Source: Juglans regia (lineage: Eukaryota > Streptophyta > Magnoliopsida > Fagales > Juglandaceae). From it: a stretch of DNA of 64,000 bases. The notes under the pieces were generated by a model. That model saw only the letters and a list, made by a program, of their open reading frames with translations. It was not told the DNA's origin and did no database searches. The translations under genes were made by a program, and so were the position numbers. The stretch covers positions 26,735,370-26,799,369 of the forward strand of contig NC_049904.1 of the NCBI RefSeq assembly GCF_001411555.2. Direction: 5' to 3'. Within the stretch, counting starts at the first letter, position 1. The number at the start of each line of letters is the position of its first letter. This document shows positions 1 to 12,889 of the stretch, piece by piece.

Positions 1-2803
1 TGTGTGAGTCTGAGGGTAATTTAGGCCTATGGATATTGTTTTTGCTGTGAGTAGTCATTGAGTGGATATTCTAAGGTTGCAGTTGAGGTAAGGGGGGTGG
101 AAGGGGAGGCGTTGGATTATGTTCATGCAGATTCAAAGTGATATCCCTGACAGGAGGTTCCGAAGCAAGAGCATGATCAGTCTGAGCATATCCTGTGGAG
201 GTGGTGCTGCAATTTGAAAATTAGAAACTGTTGAAGGAGTGGAACTAGCAGGTGACAGTTTGAGATTAGCAGGAAGAATAACAGGAGTTTCATGATTAGG
301 AGGATCATTAGACTGTGATGTTTTATATGGAAAGAGAGACTCATCGAAGACTACATGACGAGGGACAAAAACTTTGCCAGTGGAGACATCTAAACACTTA
401 TAATCTCGATGACCAGCACTGTACCCGATAAAAATGCAATTTTTGGATCGAAAATCCATTTTATGTTTATTATATGGGCATAAATAGGGCGAGCAAGTGC
501 ATCCAGACACACGTAAAAAATAAAAATTAGGTTTGGAATGATTAACCATTTCATAAGGTGATATATGCTGTTAAGACAGGAGATGGTAAACGATTTGTTG
601 TGTAAACAGCGGTCAAGAAGGCATCTTCCCAAAAAACTTTTGGTAGATTAGAGTGTGAAAGTAAGGCAAGACCGACCTCAACAATTTGGCGGTGGCGCCT
701 TTCAATGGCTCTAGCTTTGTTGATGCGTATAAGGACAAGTTATACGGTGAGTAATACCTTGAGTTTGTAGATATTGATTCAGGCTGCGGTATTCATCACT
801 CCAGTCGGTTTGGAGGGCCTTAATTTTTGTGTTAAATTGATGTTCAACTGTAGCTTGAAATTTTATAAAAACTTGTAACGCATCAGATTTAAGTTTTAAT
901 GAGAAGAGACATAAGAATTTGGTGGAATCATCTAAAAAACTGATGTAATAACTTGCACCAATAGTGGATAGAATGGGAGTTGGCCCCCAAACATCCGAAT
1001 ATAATAATTCCAATGGTTTCGAAACCGAAACATGCAAACTTTTGAAGGGTAAAGTGTGGCTCTTGGCCAGCTGACATTCAGGACAAACAGAACATGCATT
1101 ATTCTTAACAGGAAAGGAATGTGCATTATTAATAACAGGAAATGAAACATGGCCAAGGCGTCGATGCCAAACATTGGTAGAGACTCGAACACTAGAGAGA
1201 GCTTGCGGCTGAAGATGAGCAAGCAATGCTGAAAATGTGTAAAAGCCGTTACTAAGTGGTCCGCGATGCAGGACGTTCCCCAAGTAATCCTTCACAAGGA
1301 AGAAAGAAGCGCGAAACTCAAAAAAGACGTTATTATCAAGACAGAAATGCTGAACAGAAAGAAGATTTTTTTGAATATCAGGAATGAGTAGGATTTGGTT
1401 AAGAACAAAAGATTTTGATGTAGAAGAGAGAGTGGAAGTGCCACTTTGGACGATTTTCAAACCTGCACCATTTGCCACCTGAATATGATCTTGACCATCA
1501 TAGTCCTCATTCCAAAGATGAATGTTGTTCAGATCATTGGTGAGATGATGGGTAGCTCCTGTGTGGGGATGCCACTCAGTATCAACATGTGCATGATTCG
1601 CAGCAACTAAAGCTCGATGCTGGCGATTTTGGGGCTGTTGATCCTGGAAAGATAAATCAAAACGATGAAAGCACTTACGTGCATTATGACCTGGTTTCAG
1701 GCCACCACGACCCCTGCCGCGATAGCCACCACCACGACCACGGTTTGAGGGTTGAAAGTTGGTAGCAGGCCGAGACTAAAACTGATAGTGTTGCTGAGGT
1801 TGTTTAGTGGCCATATTCATGGAAGCAGCAATCTGGAGAGTTTGATGATGCTAGTTGATCCGCGACTCACTGATAAGGAGCAATGAATACATCTCCTCCA
1901 AGGTGACAACATCAGACCAAGAGGTAACTGTTGAAGCCAAGGAATCATACTCTTGGCCAAGGCCAGCAAGAACGTAAGTGATAACGTCATCACCACTGAG
2001 TGGTTGGCCAGCGAGTGCAAGTTCATCAGCCATGTGCTTGATGGAAAGAAAGTAATCATTGGCAGACATAGCGCCTTTCCGCACATTAGCAAGTTGAGTG
2101 CGAATTTGAATAGCTTTGGCACGGGAAAGAGGAGAAATTTCTTTCAAGAGCAAGCCATACATCACGAGAAGTGGTAAATGTCATGACTTGAGTGAGAACA
2201 TCCTCAGTGAGAGAAGCGTTGATGGTGGCAAGTATTAAGGAATCCTGACGAAGCCACTGGTCATATTGAGGGTTTGGAATTTTAACAATAGCACCTGAGG
2301 TGGGATGAGGGGCATCGATTTCTTTGGGAGGGGGCTTTACAGGGCCATCGAGATAGCCAAAAACAGCTTGGCCACGGAAGTAGGGTAGGGCTTGAGCTTT
2401 CCAAACGAGATAGTTGGAATTATTTAGTTTGATAGACAGTGGCAAATTTGAGAGGGACGGAAGGGTGGGCGGGGCAGCTACTGTATTAGAAGTGGATGAG
2501 AAGGAGGAGGCCATTTGGGATCAGACGTTGGTCTTTGTTTGGCTCTGTGATACCATGTAGAAAAGGCTAAACTTTGAATTTTCTATATATTGAGTTGTGT
2601 AAGACAAGGACTTTAAATAGAGTATGAAAATAACAGCTATCCTACTTTATAGCCTATATATTGTAAGATTCAAAATTCAAATAGATTACATATCCAACTA
2701 TCTTGATTCTGAAAATCCTGTAGGCAAGGAGTGTGTTGTGGTAAGTTGAACTCCTGAAATAGAGGAGTGTTTTTCTGTGGTCATATTAATCTGTTCTTCT
2801 ACA
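1..2803 (-). mobile_element. Copia retrotransposon, upstream duplicate (5' LTR, gag, protease, integrase; cut by window edge)
   Basis: Read on the minus strand: LTR (2556-2803), primer-binding site next to it (TGGTATCACAGAGC, initiator-tRNA-Met type), gag (UBN2-like, from 2514 downward, broken by a frameshift near 2160), protease region, GAG-pre-integrase (HxxxH and CxxC near 1050-1160) and integrase core (SDVWGP near 1000). The protease motif that is normally DTGA reads HTGA (about 1550-1570), so the catalytic aspartate is replaced. The coding frame is interrupted several times. RT and RNase H would lie left of base 1. It is nearly identical to 19226-22028. Confidence 0.93.
2556..2803 (-). 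repeat. Copia 5' LTR (upstream copy), 248 bp
   Basis: Starts TGTAGAAAAG and ends TTCTTCTACA, giving TG...CA ends. I see no difference from the LTR at 21781-22028. The primer-binding site lies immediately at its low-coordinate side, which fixes minus orientation. Confidence 0.9.
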
Positions 2804-3949
2804 ATCTGTAACTCCCAAAATTAACATTTGTACACGTAACTGTGAGTTTGTAGCGTTGTTAACTGTTTGACTTCCAAAGTTAACATTTGTACATGCAACT
2901 GTGAGTTTGTAGCGTGGGTTATTAATATCTGAATGTAGTCGCACACAATATCTGTCTTCATCTAGCTCACTGGTACCTACTAGGAACAGAATAGTTTTTC
3001 AAGTGTTATACGATATTTTAGGAGCATTATGACTTGATTTCCGTTAATACATGTTTGACATAATGTAGAAGTCGGAATATGACTGGTACTGCAGCCACTA
3101 CACTCGAGTGTGTTTGTGATCTGTTGAGCCTTACGGTCTAGATTTTTCATTTGTTGAGGTCTATGCATGATTAGAATTATGTGGAGGGTAGAGATCGTAG
3201 AAAAGTGATCCTTGTGGAAATCTTCTTTCCTTGTATAATACAGACAGAGTGGTTCTCAGTCTGTAGTGGCGATGGCATGTTCTGGTTCTGGAATATGGTT
3301 AATGTGAACTTGGGCTAGACGAGACGTAATCAATACAAAATCTGATCCATCAGAAGTAATATACAAATCTGACGCATCAAAAGTCCAATAAAAAACTAGA
3401 AGACATATTTCGATGCACATATCTATAAACAATAGGTGACATGAAACCAACCTAAGATATATGCATAGATATAAAAGGGAAGACCGGGGGCCAGACCAAG
3501 TTGGATTGTGGTGCCTAAAAAAAATTGAAAACCTATGTAGAATGGAAGGTCCTCATAATCACCTTGAGCAGTTCCTTCTCAACATAAGTACCGAAACTTC
3601 TCGTGCAATTTCAGAATCACAATGGCGTGGATAACCTAGATGCCTGGAACAACCCAAGTACTGAATCATTTTCCAGGAATGAGGTGGTATTTCCTCCTTT
3701 CCTCAAGTTACAAAAGAATTATTTCTGGAACAATTGTTTGGTGTTAGGTTGTAATATTAGTCCAATTTCAGAGAAGCTGCCTGGAGCCTGTTTTGGGTTT
3801 CCCTCATTCTTTTGGGAGTTGTATCATCATGCAGAGTTTCCCTGCTTCCGCATTCTGAATTATTTTCTGTTATAGTAAATGTTCTATGGAGAAAAAAACA
3901 TTTTTCAAAGACAATCATGATCAATTTATTCATTTTCTTCTGCATGCAG

Positions 3950-4493
3950 CATCTAAGGTGGATCCCTTGCACCTTGAATATTTCAACTTCTCTGGCCGGG
4001 TAATTGCTTTAGCTTTGATGCATAAAGTGCAAGTAGGCATTGTCTTTGATCGTGTATTTTTCTTACAATTGGCTGGAAGGGACATTTCTCTGGAAGACAT
4101 AAGGGATGCAGATCCATGCTTGTATAGTAGCTGCAAGCAGATTCTGGAGATGGATTCTGATTTTATTGATTCAGATGCTTTAGGACTAACGTTTGTTAGA
4201 GAAGTTGAGGAGTTAGGAACCAGGAAAGTCGTCGAACTTTACCCTGGTGGGAAAAGCATTGTTGTGAATAGCAAGAACAGGGAGGAATATGTTAAACTTC
4301 TCATAGACCATCAGTTTGTGACATCTATCTCAGAACAGGTATCACATTTTGCTCAAGGTTTTGGTCATATTCTTTGTAACTCCTGGCTCCAGAAGTTCTT
4401 TTTCCAAAGTTTAGAGCTTGAAGATCTCGATTCGATGCTTTATGGAAGTGAAACTACCATCTGCGTGAATGATTGGAAGGCACATACTGAGTA
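3950..4493 (+). pseudogene. UPL5: Duplicated UPL5 exon 2, broken at its 3' end (HECT N-lobe part)
   Basis: The splice acceptor (TGCATGCAG before 3950) is kept and the frame is open through the HECT segment with GRVIALALMHK and NSKNREEY. Against 23175-23764 a 50 bp deletion removes the last 46 bases of the exon and the GTAAG donor, putting a TAG stop straight after the HTE codons (4491-4493). Four nearby substitutions alter residues (for example TSISEQV here versus KSILEQV, NSW versus NTG). No catalytic-cysteine exon follows. If transcribed with an upstream exon 1 it would give a HECT protein lacking the C-lobe. It may simply be inert. Confidence 0.9.
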
Positions 4494-5489
4494 GTGCTTG
4501 CAGGATTTTACTTTTATTATTCTCTCTAGCTCTGATTAGTATCTTCTCTTGCAGTTCCATATTTTCTGTTATTTCCTTTTTTTATTATCTTATTTTCTGT
4601 TTTTTTTCCTGGTGGAAAATTTAAGATCGCTTCCTATGTCTTATAATATGGGTTGCCTTGTGGGTGAAGTCTTCATTTTTGGGTATGCTACATGCCTTCT
4701 TGTGCCTTTCTAGATATCTTTTTTTCCAAAGTTCTATTTAGCTCATCCTTTTCCCTCTTCGCTAATTCTCACTATAATGTTACTTATAGAAAATTCTCAC
4801 CATAATTTTAATTGATGTGATTTTTTTTTTATCTTGCTTTCAAAGCGTAGAACACGTTATAAGAGATGTTGAATGGGGGCTGGTTGCTCCATTATTTGCT
4901 TAATTTAAAAAAATTAGTTTTTGTATGCTGGGCACCTTTGAATGCCTCTAATACCTTCTGACTATTCAAATGGCTTACCCAAGGCAGGGTGTGTTTGTTT
5001 TTGGTAATAGAAGAAAGGAGAAAAGAGTTTTCTTGTGTAAACATGCTTATACTTACAAGGCTGCATAATGACAGTTGGAAGATAAATGTATGTGAATATC
5101 ATCAATACTTTGCATGGTCTTTAAAAATGGGGTTAGAGTCTCGATTAAAAAAAAATGGGGTTAGAGTTTGGTGAGGGTAAATATAGGGATTAAAGTACTG
5201 GGCATAATGGATTCAGTCAAGTTCTCAATGGTTATGGGCAATTATGGCTTAGCAATATTTACTAATTTTTGAAGATGATAATCATCGAGTACTTGAAGAA
5301 TGTGATCCTATTGTGGAGTAAAAATGCATGTCCTATTTCTTAGCAAATCTTGCTGTGGTGCACCATGAGTTTTTGGTGTAGACCATCTAGCAAGTTTTCC
5401 ACTGGAAAAGAGCTAATGGTGAATTAGTTCTGCTCTTATTCCAGGAATAAGATTGATCTTTCTGTAGATAGACATTTCTAGTGGAAGTA

Positions 5490-7836
5490 TACAACAAAAA
5501 GTACACAGGAAGTTTTATTCATAAGAGAAGGCATAGCCCAAGTACGGAAATATACATGAGAAGTACCTAACTAGGGTTTACAACAAAAAGTAGAAAATCC
5601 TGGACATTTATTCCATTAAAATCAATGACCCTTTGCTTATAAGAACAATGTTTTACTTATTAAAAAAAAAAAAAAAAGAACAAGATTTTAAGCTCATCCA
5701 TTATTCTCTCACTATCCTTATAGCTTCTATCACTTCTCTCCCACCAAATACAGCAACACATACATATGAGTCATTCTCTAGATTGCTGCCACTTGTGGAT
5801 TACCTGGGAGTCCTCTCCAGCTTTTTAGGAAATCCACTAGCCTAAGAGGCATGGCCCATGATAATCCAAATCCCGCAAAAAAATCATCCCACAGGATCTT
5901 GGCCACCTCGCAATGTAAAAAATCATCTCGTTCTTCTTACACGGGCAACACCAGTCCAACACCATTACCCAACGTTTCTTCAGATTATCTGTGGTAAGAA
6001 TCTTACCCAATGAGGCTATCCAAATTTAAAAAAAAAAAAAAAAAAAAAAACTGCTTTTAGAGGGGCTTTCGTCTGCCATATGTTCTTCCATTGAAAGGTG
6101 GTCATACCCGGGCTCGTTAGAACTTGGTGGAACGATCTGACTGTCAATCTACCTTTCTTGGAGGGGCTCTGGTTCATCTTTTCTATGGTACCCTTAGTCA
6201 TTCTTATAGAATACAGTAAATCAAAGAACTCGGTGATAACCTCCAACTCCCAATCTTGAGCTACCCTAATGAAGTCTGCATTCCATTGAGGGGAGCTACT
6301 AGTGAAGACCAAGAGATCAGCTATCGCTGCATCCTTCGCTCGTACAAGCTCAAAAATGGTAGGGAATGTGTCTTGGAGGTTTTGTTCACCACACCATTTG
6401 TCATACCAAACTTTGACACGAGAACCGTCACCCGCCACCATACGTGCATGTCTGAGGAAGATCTCCCAACCCTTTCTAATGTTTTTCCACAGACCCACTC
6501 TATATACACCGCGAACATCATTCGAGCACCATCATCTCCAAACTTCAAATGTATGACGTGCTTCCATAGGGCTCTCCTTTCGTGTTGGTACCGCCACAAC
6601 TATTTACCCAAAAGAGTTTGGTCGAACTTCATCAAGTTATAGATCCCCAATCCACCCCCAGAAATTGGTGTACAAACACTTGAAGCTTCTTATTGTAGCT
6701 TCTTAATATGGTTGGCAACCTTTATGGGGAGCGGGAACAAGGACAAAAAATAAGTGGGTAGATTAGAAAGAGTATATTTAATCAAAGTGAGCCTACCCCT
6801 TTTAGACAAGTACAACCTCTTCCAAGAAGCTAATATTTGCCCCACATTTTCAACTACAACATTCCAAATCCTCTCAAATTTGAAGGAATTACCCAACGGT
6901 GAGCCAAGATACTTATTGGGTAAAGAAGATACCTTGCATCCCAAGAGATTCACCTCATCGGGGACAACCTCCACTGGCACCAATTCAGACTTTGAGAGAT
7001 TAACTCTCAAATCCGAGACAACTTCAAAACAAAGGAGAGCCCTCAAAGATTGTATATGCCCAAGATTTCCTCCATAGAAGATGAGAGTATTGTTAGCAAA
7101 AAGCAAATGAGAAATATCAATAGAGCCATAATCACCATTCCCCACCGAGAAGCCATATAGAAAGCCACCTTCCACAAGGCCCAAAATCGTCCTACTGAGA
7201 GTTTCCATGACGATTATGAAAATTAGTGGAGAAAGCGGGTCCCCGTGTCTCAAACCACGGGAGGAGTAGAAGAAACCCAACAGTGAACCATTCAACAAGA
7301 TAGAAAAGCAAACTATAGAAATATGCTTCCCAAGCATACCATTTCGCCCCAAAGCCACTTCTTGCAAGTAGATAAAATAGGAAATTCCAATTGACGGGAT
7401 TATAAGCTTTCTTTATCTCTAATTTGCCAAGTAACCCAGGTTCTCTAGATTTGAGTCACCCGTTCGAGACTTCATTTGCAATTAATACTGAATCTAGAAT
7501 TTGTCTACCTTTGACAAATGCATTTTGAGGCTTCAAAATTAACTTCTCCATCACTGTACTCAATATATTCGCTAGAACTTTAGAAAGTATCTTGTAAACT
7601 CCATTCACAAGACATTGCATCTTGTCTTGTTTAGGCTCAGCCAATAGCCTATGATTATTGGTGGGGCGATAGTCTCTAACATCCACAGACCCCATGTTTT
7701 TGGGAATTAGGGCTAAAAAAGCAGCATTTAGATTTTTTTCAAACATGTCATTAGCATGAAATTCTTAAAATACCCTCATAAGGTCATCCTTGATCACTTC
7801 CCAACAAACTTGGAAAAAACCCATGGTAAAACCATT
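5490..7836 (-). mobile_element. LINE (L1-type) fragment, upstream copy, reverse transcriptase and 3' region
   Basis: Minus-strand segments encode non-LTR reverse transcriptase: DYRP motif and the [12 protein letters not shown] block (7456-7746), SRGLRHGDPLSPLIF (about 7230-7270), the catalytic-site region reading FANNT in place of FADDT (about 7090), and a zf-RVT-like C-terminal part with WKNIWQTKAP (6016-6642). Frames are broken, so it is dead. It ends abruptly at 7836, the duplication breakpoint, whereas the copy at 24735-27490 continues. Confidence 0.88.
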
Positions 7837-9374
7837 TGTAAGTTCTCATTGCCTTTTATCTCTTGCCCCTATTTGCTTTAAGTTACTTCCCTACTTTTCT
7901 ATCCTGACGCCTTATACATTGTTTTCCCTTACTTTATGTCAAATTACCTATTTTTCTCTCCTGACACCCTCACTCCTTAGTCTCTTATTGTCCCCTCTCA
8001 TTCTCTCATATTTTGTCTTCTAGTGAGTCCCCCCAATGAGTTGGGCCTAGGAAATTCCATGGATCGGGAGAAAAATCCCATCACAGTTGGGTTTGGCACA
8101 GTTTTGATATACAAACCCAGGATAGTGTGGCGGGTCAAAAGTAGAATCGAGTCAAAAGGAGAATCGGGTATCGACATAAATTCGGTGGAAACGAACTGCC
8201 TTCCAGCACGGGTGACACAAAAAAGTTCGCCAATGTGTGCTACACCCCTAGTCAGTGTTCTCTACGACGAAACAACATCACTCACTCTGTCGTTGAAGGA
8301 AAATAGTGTAACACTAAGGCTTGGGGCAGGTGTAGGGTCTATCAAAGTGGCACACCCCCTTTCAATGTTCCCGTCGTTGAAATGATGTCACCCACGTGGG
8401 TGCCGGAGGTGAAGTAACTTGAGGTATTGCCGAGAGTTGGGGGAGTTTATGGATTTTCTCCAACCCAGAACTTCAAATGGTGATCATGGCTCCACCACCC
8501 ATGACGAAGGGAACCAGTTTCTCGGTACCTCTTCAGGCACCTTGTGGGTCGACACAAAGCTTTGGACAAAGTGGTGATAGCAATAGTGGTGCAGTGGAGG
8601 AGATGTTGGATTTGTATGCAGAAGATGGTGTGGAGGAAGTAATGGGGTTGTTATTGATGCCTTGCAAGGAGGAATGTTTAGGGCTTGGTCTACAGTTTGG
8701 AGTTGAGTTTGTGGAAGATGTTGTATCCCTGATATCTCTTCCACTGATCAACAATAGTTGGTTCATCAATGGATTACATGTGGAGGATTTGAGGACCGAT
8801 TCACGGCAATTCACACTGCAATTGAGGCAATTCACTTGCTTAGAACAAAATCAAGATCTAAGAATAACAAGAAGTTAAAGTGTCTTACTTGGACAATCAA
8901 CTATGATGCTAAGGGAGGTAGTCCAAGTCGAGAAGGGAGGACTAGAGGGAGGGCAGAACCAGTTGTAATATGAAGCCCAAGATTCTAACTTGAAATGTTT
9001 AGGGACTAAAATCTAATTCTAGTAGGATCGTTCAGAGTTTACAAGTATTGATAAGTGTGTTGGGGAATTTACAGTTGCTTGTAAAAATTTGGGTTTATGG
9101 GCAAAACCTGGATTGGTGGGGTAGGCCTTGGTGTATCGGTGGTGGTTGCACCATTCTCAAGTGAGAGATCGGGGTAGGCGTGTCTTTGGGCTTTGTCTAG
9201 ATTTGATAGGTTTTTAATTTCTCCCTCTTGGGCTTTGTTAGGATTATCTTTCTAGATGAGCTTAATGTGTATGCATGATCTCCTTATATCTATTTTATGC
9301 ACCCTCTTATATACATCTTATTTGCTAAACCTTTTGATATTAATAAGTTTTTAACATATTAAAAAAATACAGAC

Positions 9375-9580
9375 TTAGGCTTAATTTATTTTCACAACTC
9401 ATCTCATTTTATCATTATAATTTTTCTAAATTTTCACACAAAATAAAATAAATAATTTAACTTTTTCAAATTTTAAAATAAAAATAATATTAAAAAAATA
9501 CATTCTAATAATATTTTATTTAATTTTTAAATTTCATTTTAATTCATCCCATCCCTATTTGTGAAAACAAATGAGGCCTA
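9375..9580. mobile_element. MITE, ~206 bp, AT-rich with terminal inverted repeats
   Basis: The left end TAGGCTTAATTTATTTTCAC pairs with the reverse complement of the right end (GTGAAAACAAATGAGGCCTA). The interior (CTCATCTCATTTTATCATTA, then A/T-rich text) recurs at 11535-11716, 29588-29760, 37788-38028 and 61990-62822, so this is a multi-copy family. Confidence 0.8.
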
Positions 9581-9599
9581 GAATGGGTTCATTTAAATG

Positions 9600-9890
9600 A
9601 ATTGCTTCAATACTTTTGACCTGCACCAAAGAAAGTCTCCTCTGTTGCCGCTTTGATTGGAACTGTCGCTGATGTTGTTGGTCTTAATTTTATACTTGCT
9701 TTAGTGGAAATTAATCCACATAATCCGCTCAAACCAGGGGCTTTTCCTCCCGCGGCAAGGTAAACATGATGTTTGTATATCCTTCACATATGAAAAGCTG
9801 GCTGATTTCTGTATTCATTGTGGAAAACTAGGCTGTATCCAGCTCCAGGTTACATCAGTCCTGATGATTAGAGCCCCATAAAATCTTGTT
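9600..9890 (+). pseudogene. LINE ORF1 relic with zinc-knuckle
   Basis: One frame near 9775-9840 reads EKLADFCIHCGKLGC, which matches the zf-CCHC_4 knuckle (YEKLPDFCxxCGxxGH) typical of plant LINE ORF1 proteins. The final histidine is replaced by cysteine. The preceding part has another frame and stops. It is a decayed fragment with no partner ORF2 beside it. Confidence 0.65.
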
Positions 9891-11534
9891 TGGGATCTTG
9901 GATGCGAGCTCTTCCGGCTGATAGTTAAAAAAGATGCCATTATCGTTATCTAGAACCCTTCACTCGTTTCTAACTGGAACATGTACTCATGTGTTGAAGG
10001 ACAGTCACATTAGCTCCATACTTGTGCAGTCGCCTCTTGCAAAATTCTTCGAAGTGCCTATTTCTAGCACACAACTATGTCAAATGCCCTGCCTCCAATG
10101 ATTACACGGATGCATTCCATCAACTAAAGTGTTTTATTGGGTTTTGAAAAAGAGAAAAAAATAAAAAATAAAAGTATTATAAAAATAAAAGATTGTTTGA
10201 ATATAATTTTTATTTTTTAAATTTGAAAAAATTATATTATTTTTTTTTTATTTTGTTTAGAAGTTTAAAAATTTTGTATTCGGTTTTATGTTTGAATAAT
10301 GATTAGATAATGATTATATGAAAAAGTTGAAGATTTGAAATTAAAAAATATTTGTATTTGAGTGATATTTGAAAAAGAATTTATGAGAAGTTTTGAGAAT
10401 ATTTAAAAATATCTCGTTACCCAAACAAGCCCGTCTTTTGTATTATCCTTAAAAAAGAACAAGATGAATTTTTAATTTCATCAAAAGGGTATGATTTCTT
10501 ACCAAATAAATTGCATATACCTATTCAAACTACCCTATACTCCTAAACTACTATTGGTTTTCTGATTTATCTTTCTGTTAAGATCAAACATCTAATAGGT
10601 GTGACAATACACGATCTTAACAATTGGATTTTAAATGATAGAACAAGATTTATAAAAAGTGATAGTTTGCAGATAAAATGACAAGTTTGATGGTTTGATA
10701 GCCATGTTAAAACATTATAAAAAAAAATGGTAGCTGTCATCAGCTGATGAGATAAAGTGTAGTTTTCCCATTTTTTAGAACGTTGACATGATTTACAAGA
10801 TTATACAATTAGTTAGGAAAATAATGCTGCAAAAAAAGAGAAATAATATTTATAAGTTCTGTAAGTCTCGCGTATTTTATTTTTAAAAAATTAATAAATT
10901 TGATATTTAAATAAAAAAAATTAATTTTTTTTTATAAATTTCATATTTAAAAAAAAATAAATGTCTACTACTGTATCTAACATTAATCGAAGAAGAAAAG
11001 AAAAGAAAATAAGAGCACAACTTTGCATTGATGATTTGATGTCATCTCATCCACAAAGGGGAAAGACAATGTCCCATTTCCTATCTCACCTCAAAATTCT
11101 GCAAGCAACGTGAGTCCGCGTGGTGCCGAATTCCTGGACTTTAAAATTAAATTTACTGAATTTCCATTATTATAATTCACGTTGCTGCTGATGGGATGGT
11201 ATTTAATGGCCGTTAAATTAATTCTTATTATAAAAGATAATAATCTAATTATTGAATACTGTCACCTTAATAGATGGAGACAATAATAGAATATTGGTTT
11301 ATTTTTTTTATTTATTTAATTGTATTCATACTAACTAAATATTTATCATATTTCATATAATTTAAAATAAATAAATATTGATGCGGTGACATTCTTTTTC
11401 TGATAATTATCATTTAATGAGAAATCAAATATCGATATTAAAAAATCAGAATACCCTGAAAATATTTTGCATGGCTAGTAACCGGAGTTATCGTGGGGAA
11501 AGGCCCTATAAACGTTTGCAAGAACAAAATCCCA

Positions 11535-11716
11535 CACAAAATAGGTATGTTTTGATCATCAATTCATCTCAATAATTTTTTTAAATTATAATATAAAATA
11601 TAATAAATAATTTTAATTTTTTTAAATTTTTAAATAATAATAATATTAAAAAATAATATTCTAACAATATTTTATTATCTCAACTCAACTCAATTGAACA
11701 TCCAAACGCAGCATAA
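11535..11716. mobile_element. MITE-like AT-rich element
   Basis: It shares the family interior (AATTCATCTCAATAA, ATAATATTAAAAAATAATAT) and ends near a CCAAACGCAGCATAA sequence that partly mirrors the GTATGTTTTGATCATC start. Boundaries are approximate. Confidence 0.55.
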
Positions 11717-12681
11717 ATTTTTTCAGATTCTTACACTTAGATATAAGATGATTATAGAGAATAATATTGATAAGCGACTTATTTAGTAATGAAAAATTCT
11801 ATTTATAAGCCGATGTGAATAACACATATAGTAAAATACTTACGTGATATAATTTGATTTAAAAAAAAAATTTAAATTTAAATCTTATAAATTAAATCTT
11901 ACGATTAAAATAATGTGAATAGTGTGCTCCATAAACTGACTTGAGAATATAATAACTCTATGTTTTATTTCAATTTTGTTGTCTCGTGAAATCGCGAATG
12001 TATGTTTTTTTCAAAAAAAAATGATATTTATAGTTGTAGAGTGTGCAAGTGCCGCATAATCTTTTTTAAAAAAATTGAGTAAATAAGGGATCCATATGAA
12101 TTTTTTTTTAAAAATAAATCTTAATTTTTTTAAAATAATTACGCACTCTATAACTATATATAACGAGTATATTAGATTATGATAAAATCATTGAATATAA
12201 TTAGATTAAAATTATGTCTCTCTGCGAGGTACAATCAAAATATGAATAACGTAGTATTGTCACCAAATTATAATATATTGTGCAAAAAAAAATTGATAAA
12301 AAAATAAATTCAATTTGCGTAACATCTTATTATAAAATAAAATATTACATTTCTATATTCCGAAATTAGGTTTGAATTAGTATATGTTTGTTTTTTTTTT
12401 TTTTATATCATTCTCGTACTTGTCGTGCGTTATTTTGTTCTGCGCCGAATTAAGGAACCAGATCGCGGCCCACGAATATATAGCTCTATAATCGCACACA
12501 ACACCAACTCGGCGGAGAGATCAGAGCCGTCAAAATGGTGAATAGTTGCATGAAAGTCTCATGTTTTTTGCCCACATCCAACCAACTCTCACTGCATTCA
12601 TTCAACTTGGCCAAAGCTTCTATATTTGTTTATAATTTAAGAAAATATAAATTAAATGTGAATAAATAATACAAACACACC

Positions 12682-12708
<27 letters not shown>
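12682..12708. repeat. (AT)n microsatellite upstream of UPL5
   Basis: About 13 AT dinucleotides, roughly 180 bp before the UPL5 start codon. Likely polymorphic in length. Confidence 0.9.
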
Positions 12709-12712
<4 letters not shown>

Positions 12713-12889
12713 CAATAGCGTAAGATGACAGTCTTTGTTGACGACTGCTGTGGAACAATAGACAATTTCGATCAATTTCGATCAATTTCATCGTTCTCTC
12801 CTCTAGGTTTTGCCGATTACCGATTCCATGCTCTCCGCCCCACCTTAACGTTGATTGTTCCACCACTGGCGGCGGGGCTCCATCTGTAG

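Larger units (their letters stand above)
1..7836. repeat. Tail of upstream unit of a large tandem duplication (matches 19226-27084)
   Basis: Base 1 aligns with base 19226 (offset 19225) and the match runs to 7836/27084 (offset 19248), after which the copies diverge abruptly. It carries part of a Copia element, a copy of UPL5 exon 2 with flanking intron, and half of a LINE. Indels are a 50 bp deletion here inside exon 2, a ~28 bp insertion near 5140, homopolymer changes and a 9 bp gap near 6948. The match is already complete at base 1, so the unit probably continues left of the window. An uncollapsed haplotype in the assembly is an alternative. Confidence 0.95.
7837..12889. other. UPL5 upstream region: AT-rich, with TE relics
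   Basis: No convincing gene. It begins at the duplication junction (7837), which I infer to be the left end of the repeated 19.2 kb unit. It contains an unrecognised open stretch (8477-8973), a LINE ORF1 relic (9600-9890), several MITE-like AT-rich blocks (9375-9580, about 10130-10430, about 11535-11716) and long A/T tracts. The last ~450 bp before the UPL5 start include an (AT)n run at 12682-12708 and a C-rich segment and probably hold the promoter and 5' UTR; I cannot name a specific TATA box. Confidence 0.6.

Noticed and set aside
1953..2177. Plus-strand open frame (and its copy at 21178-21402)
   Set aside because: Antisense to the Copia gag coding region.
8477..8973. Two overlapping plus-strand open frames upstream of UPL5
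   Set aside because: No domain I recognise, no splice context, and minus-strand frames of similar length overlap. Possibly decayed retroelement sequence.
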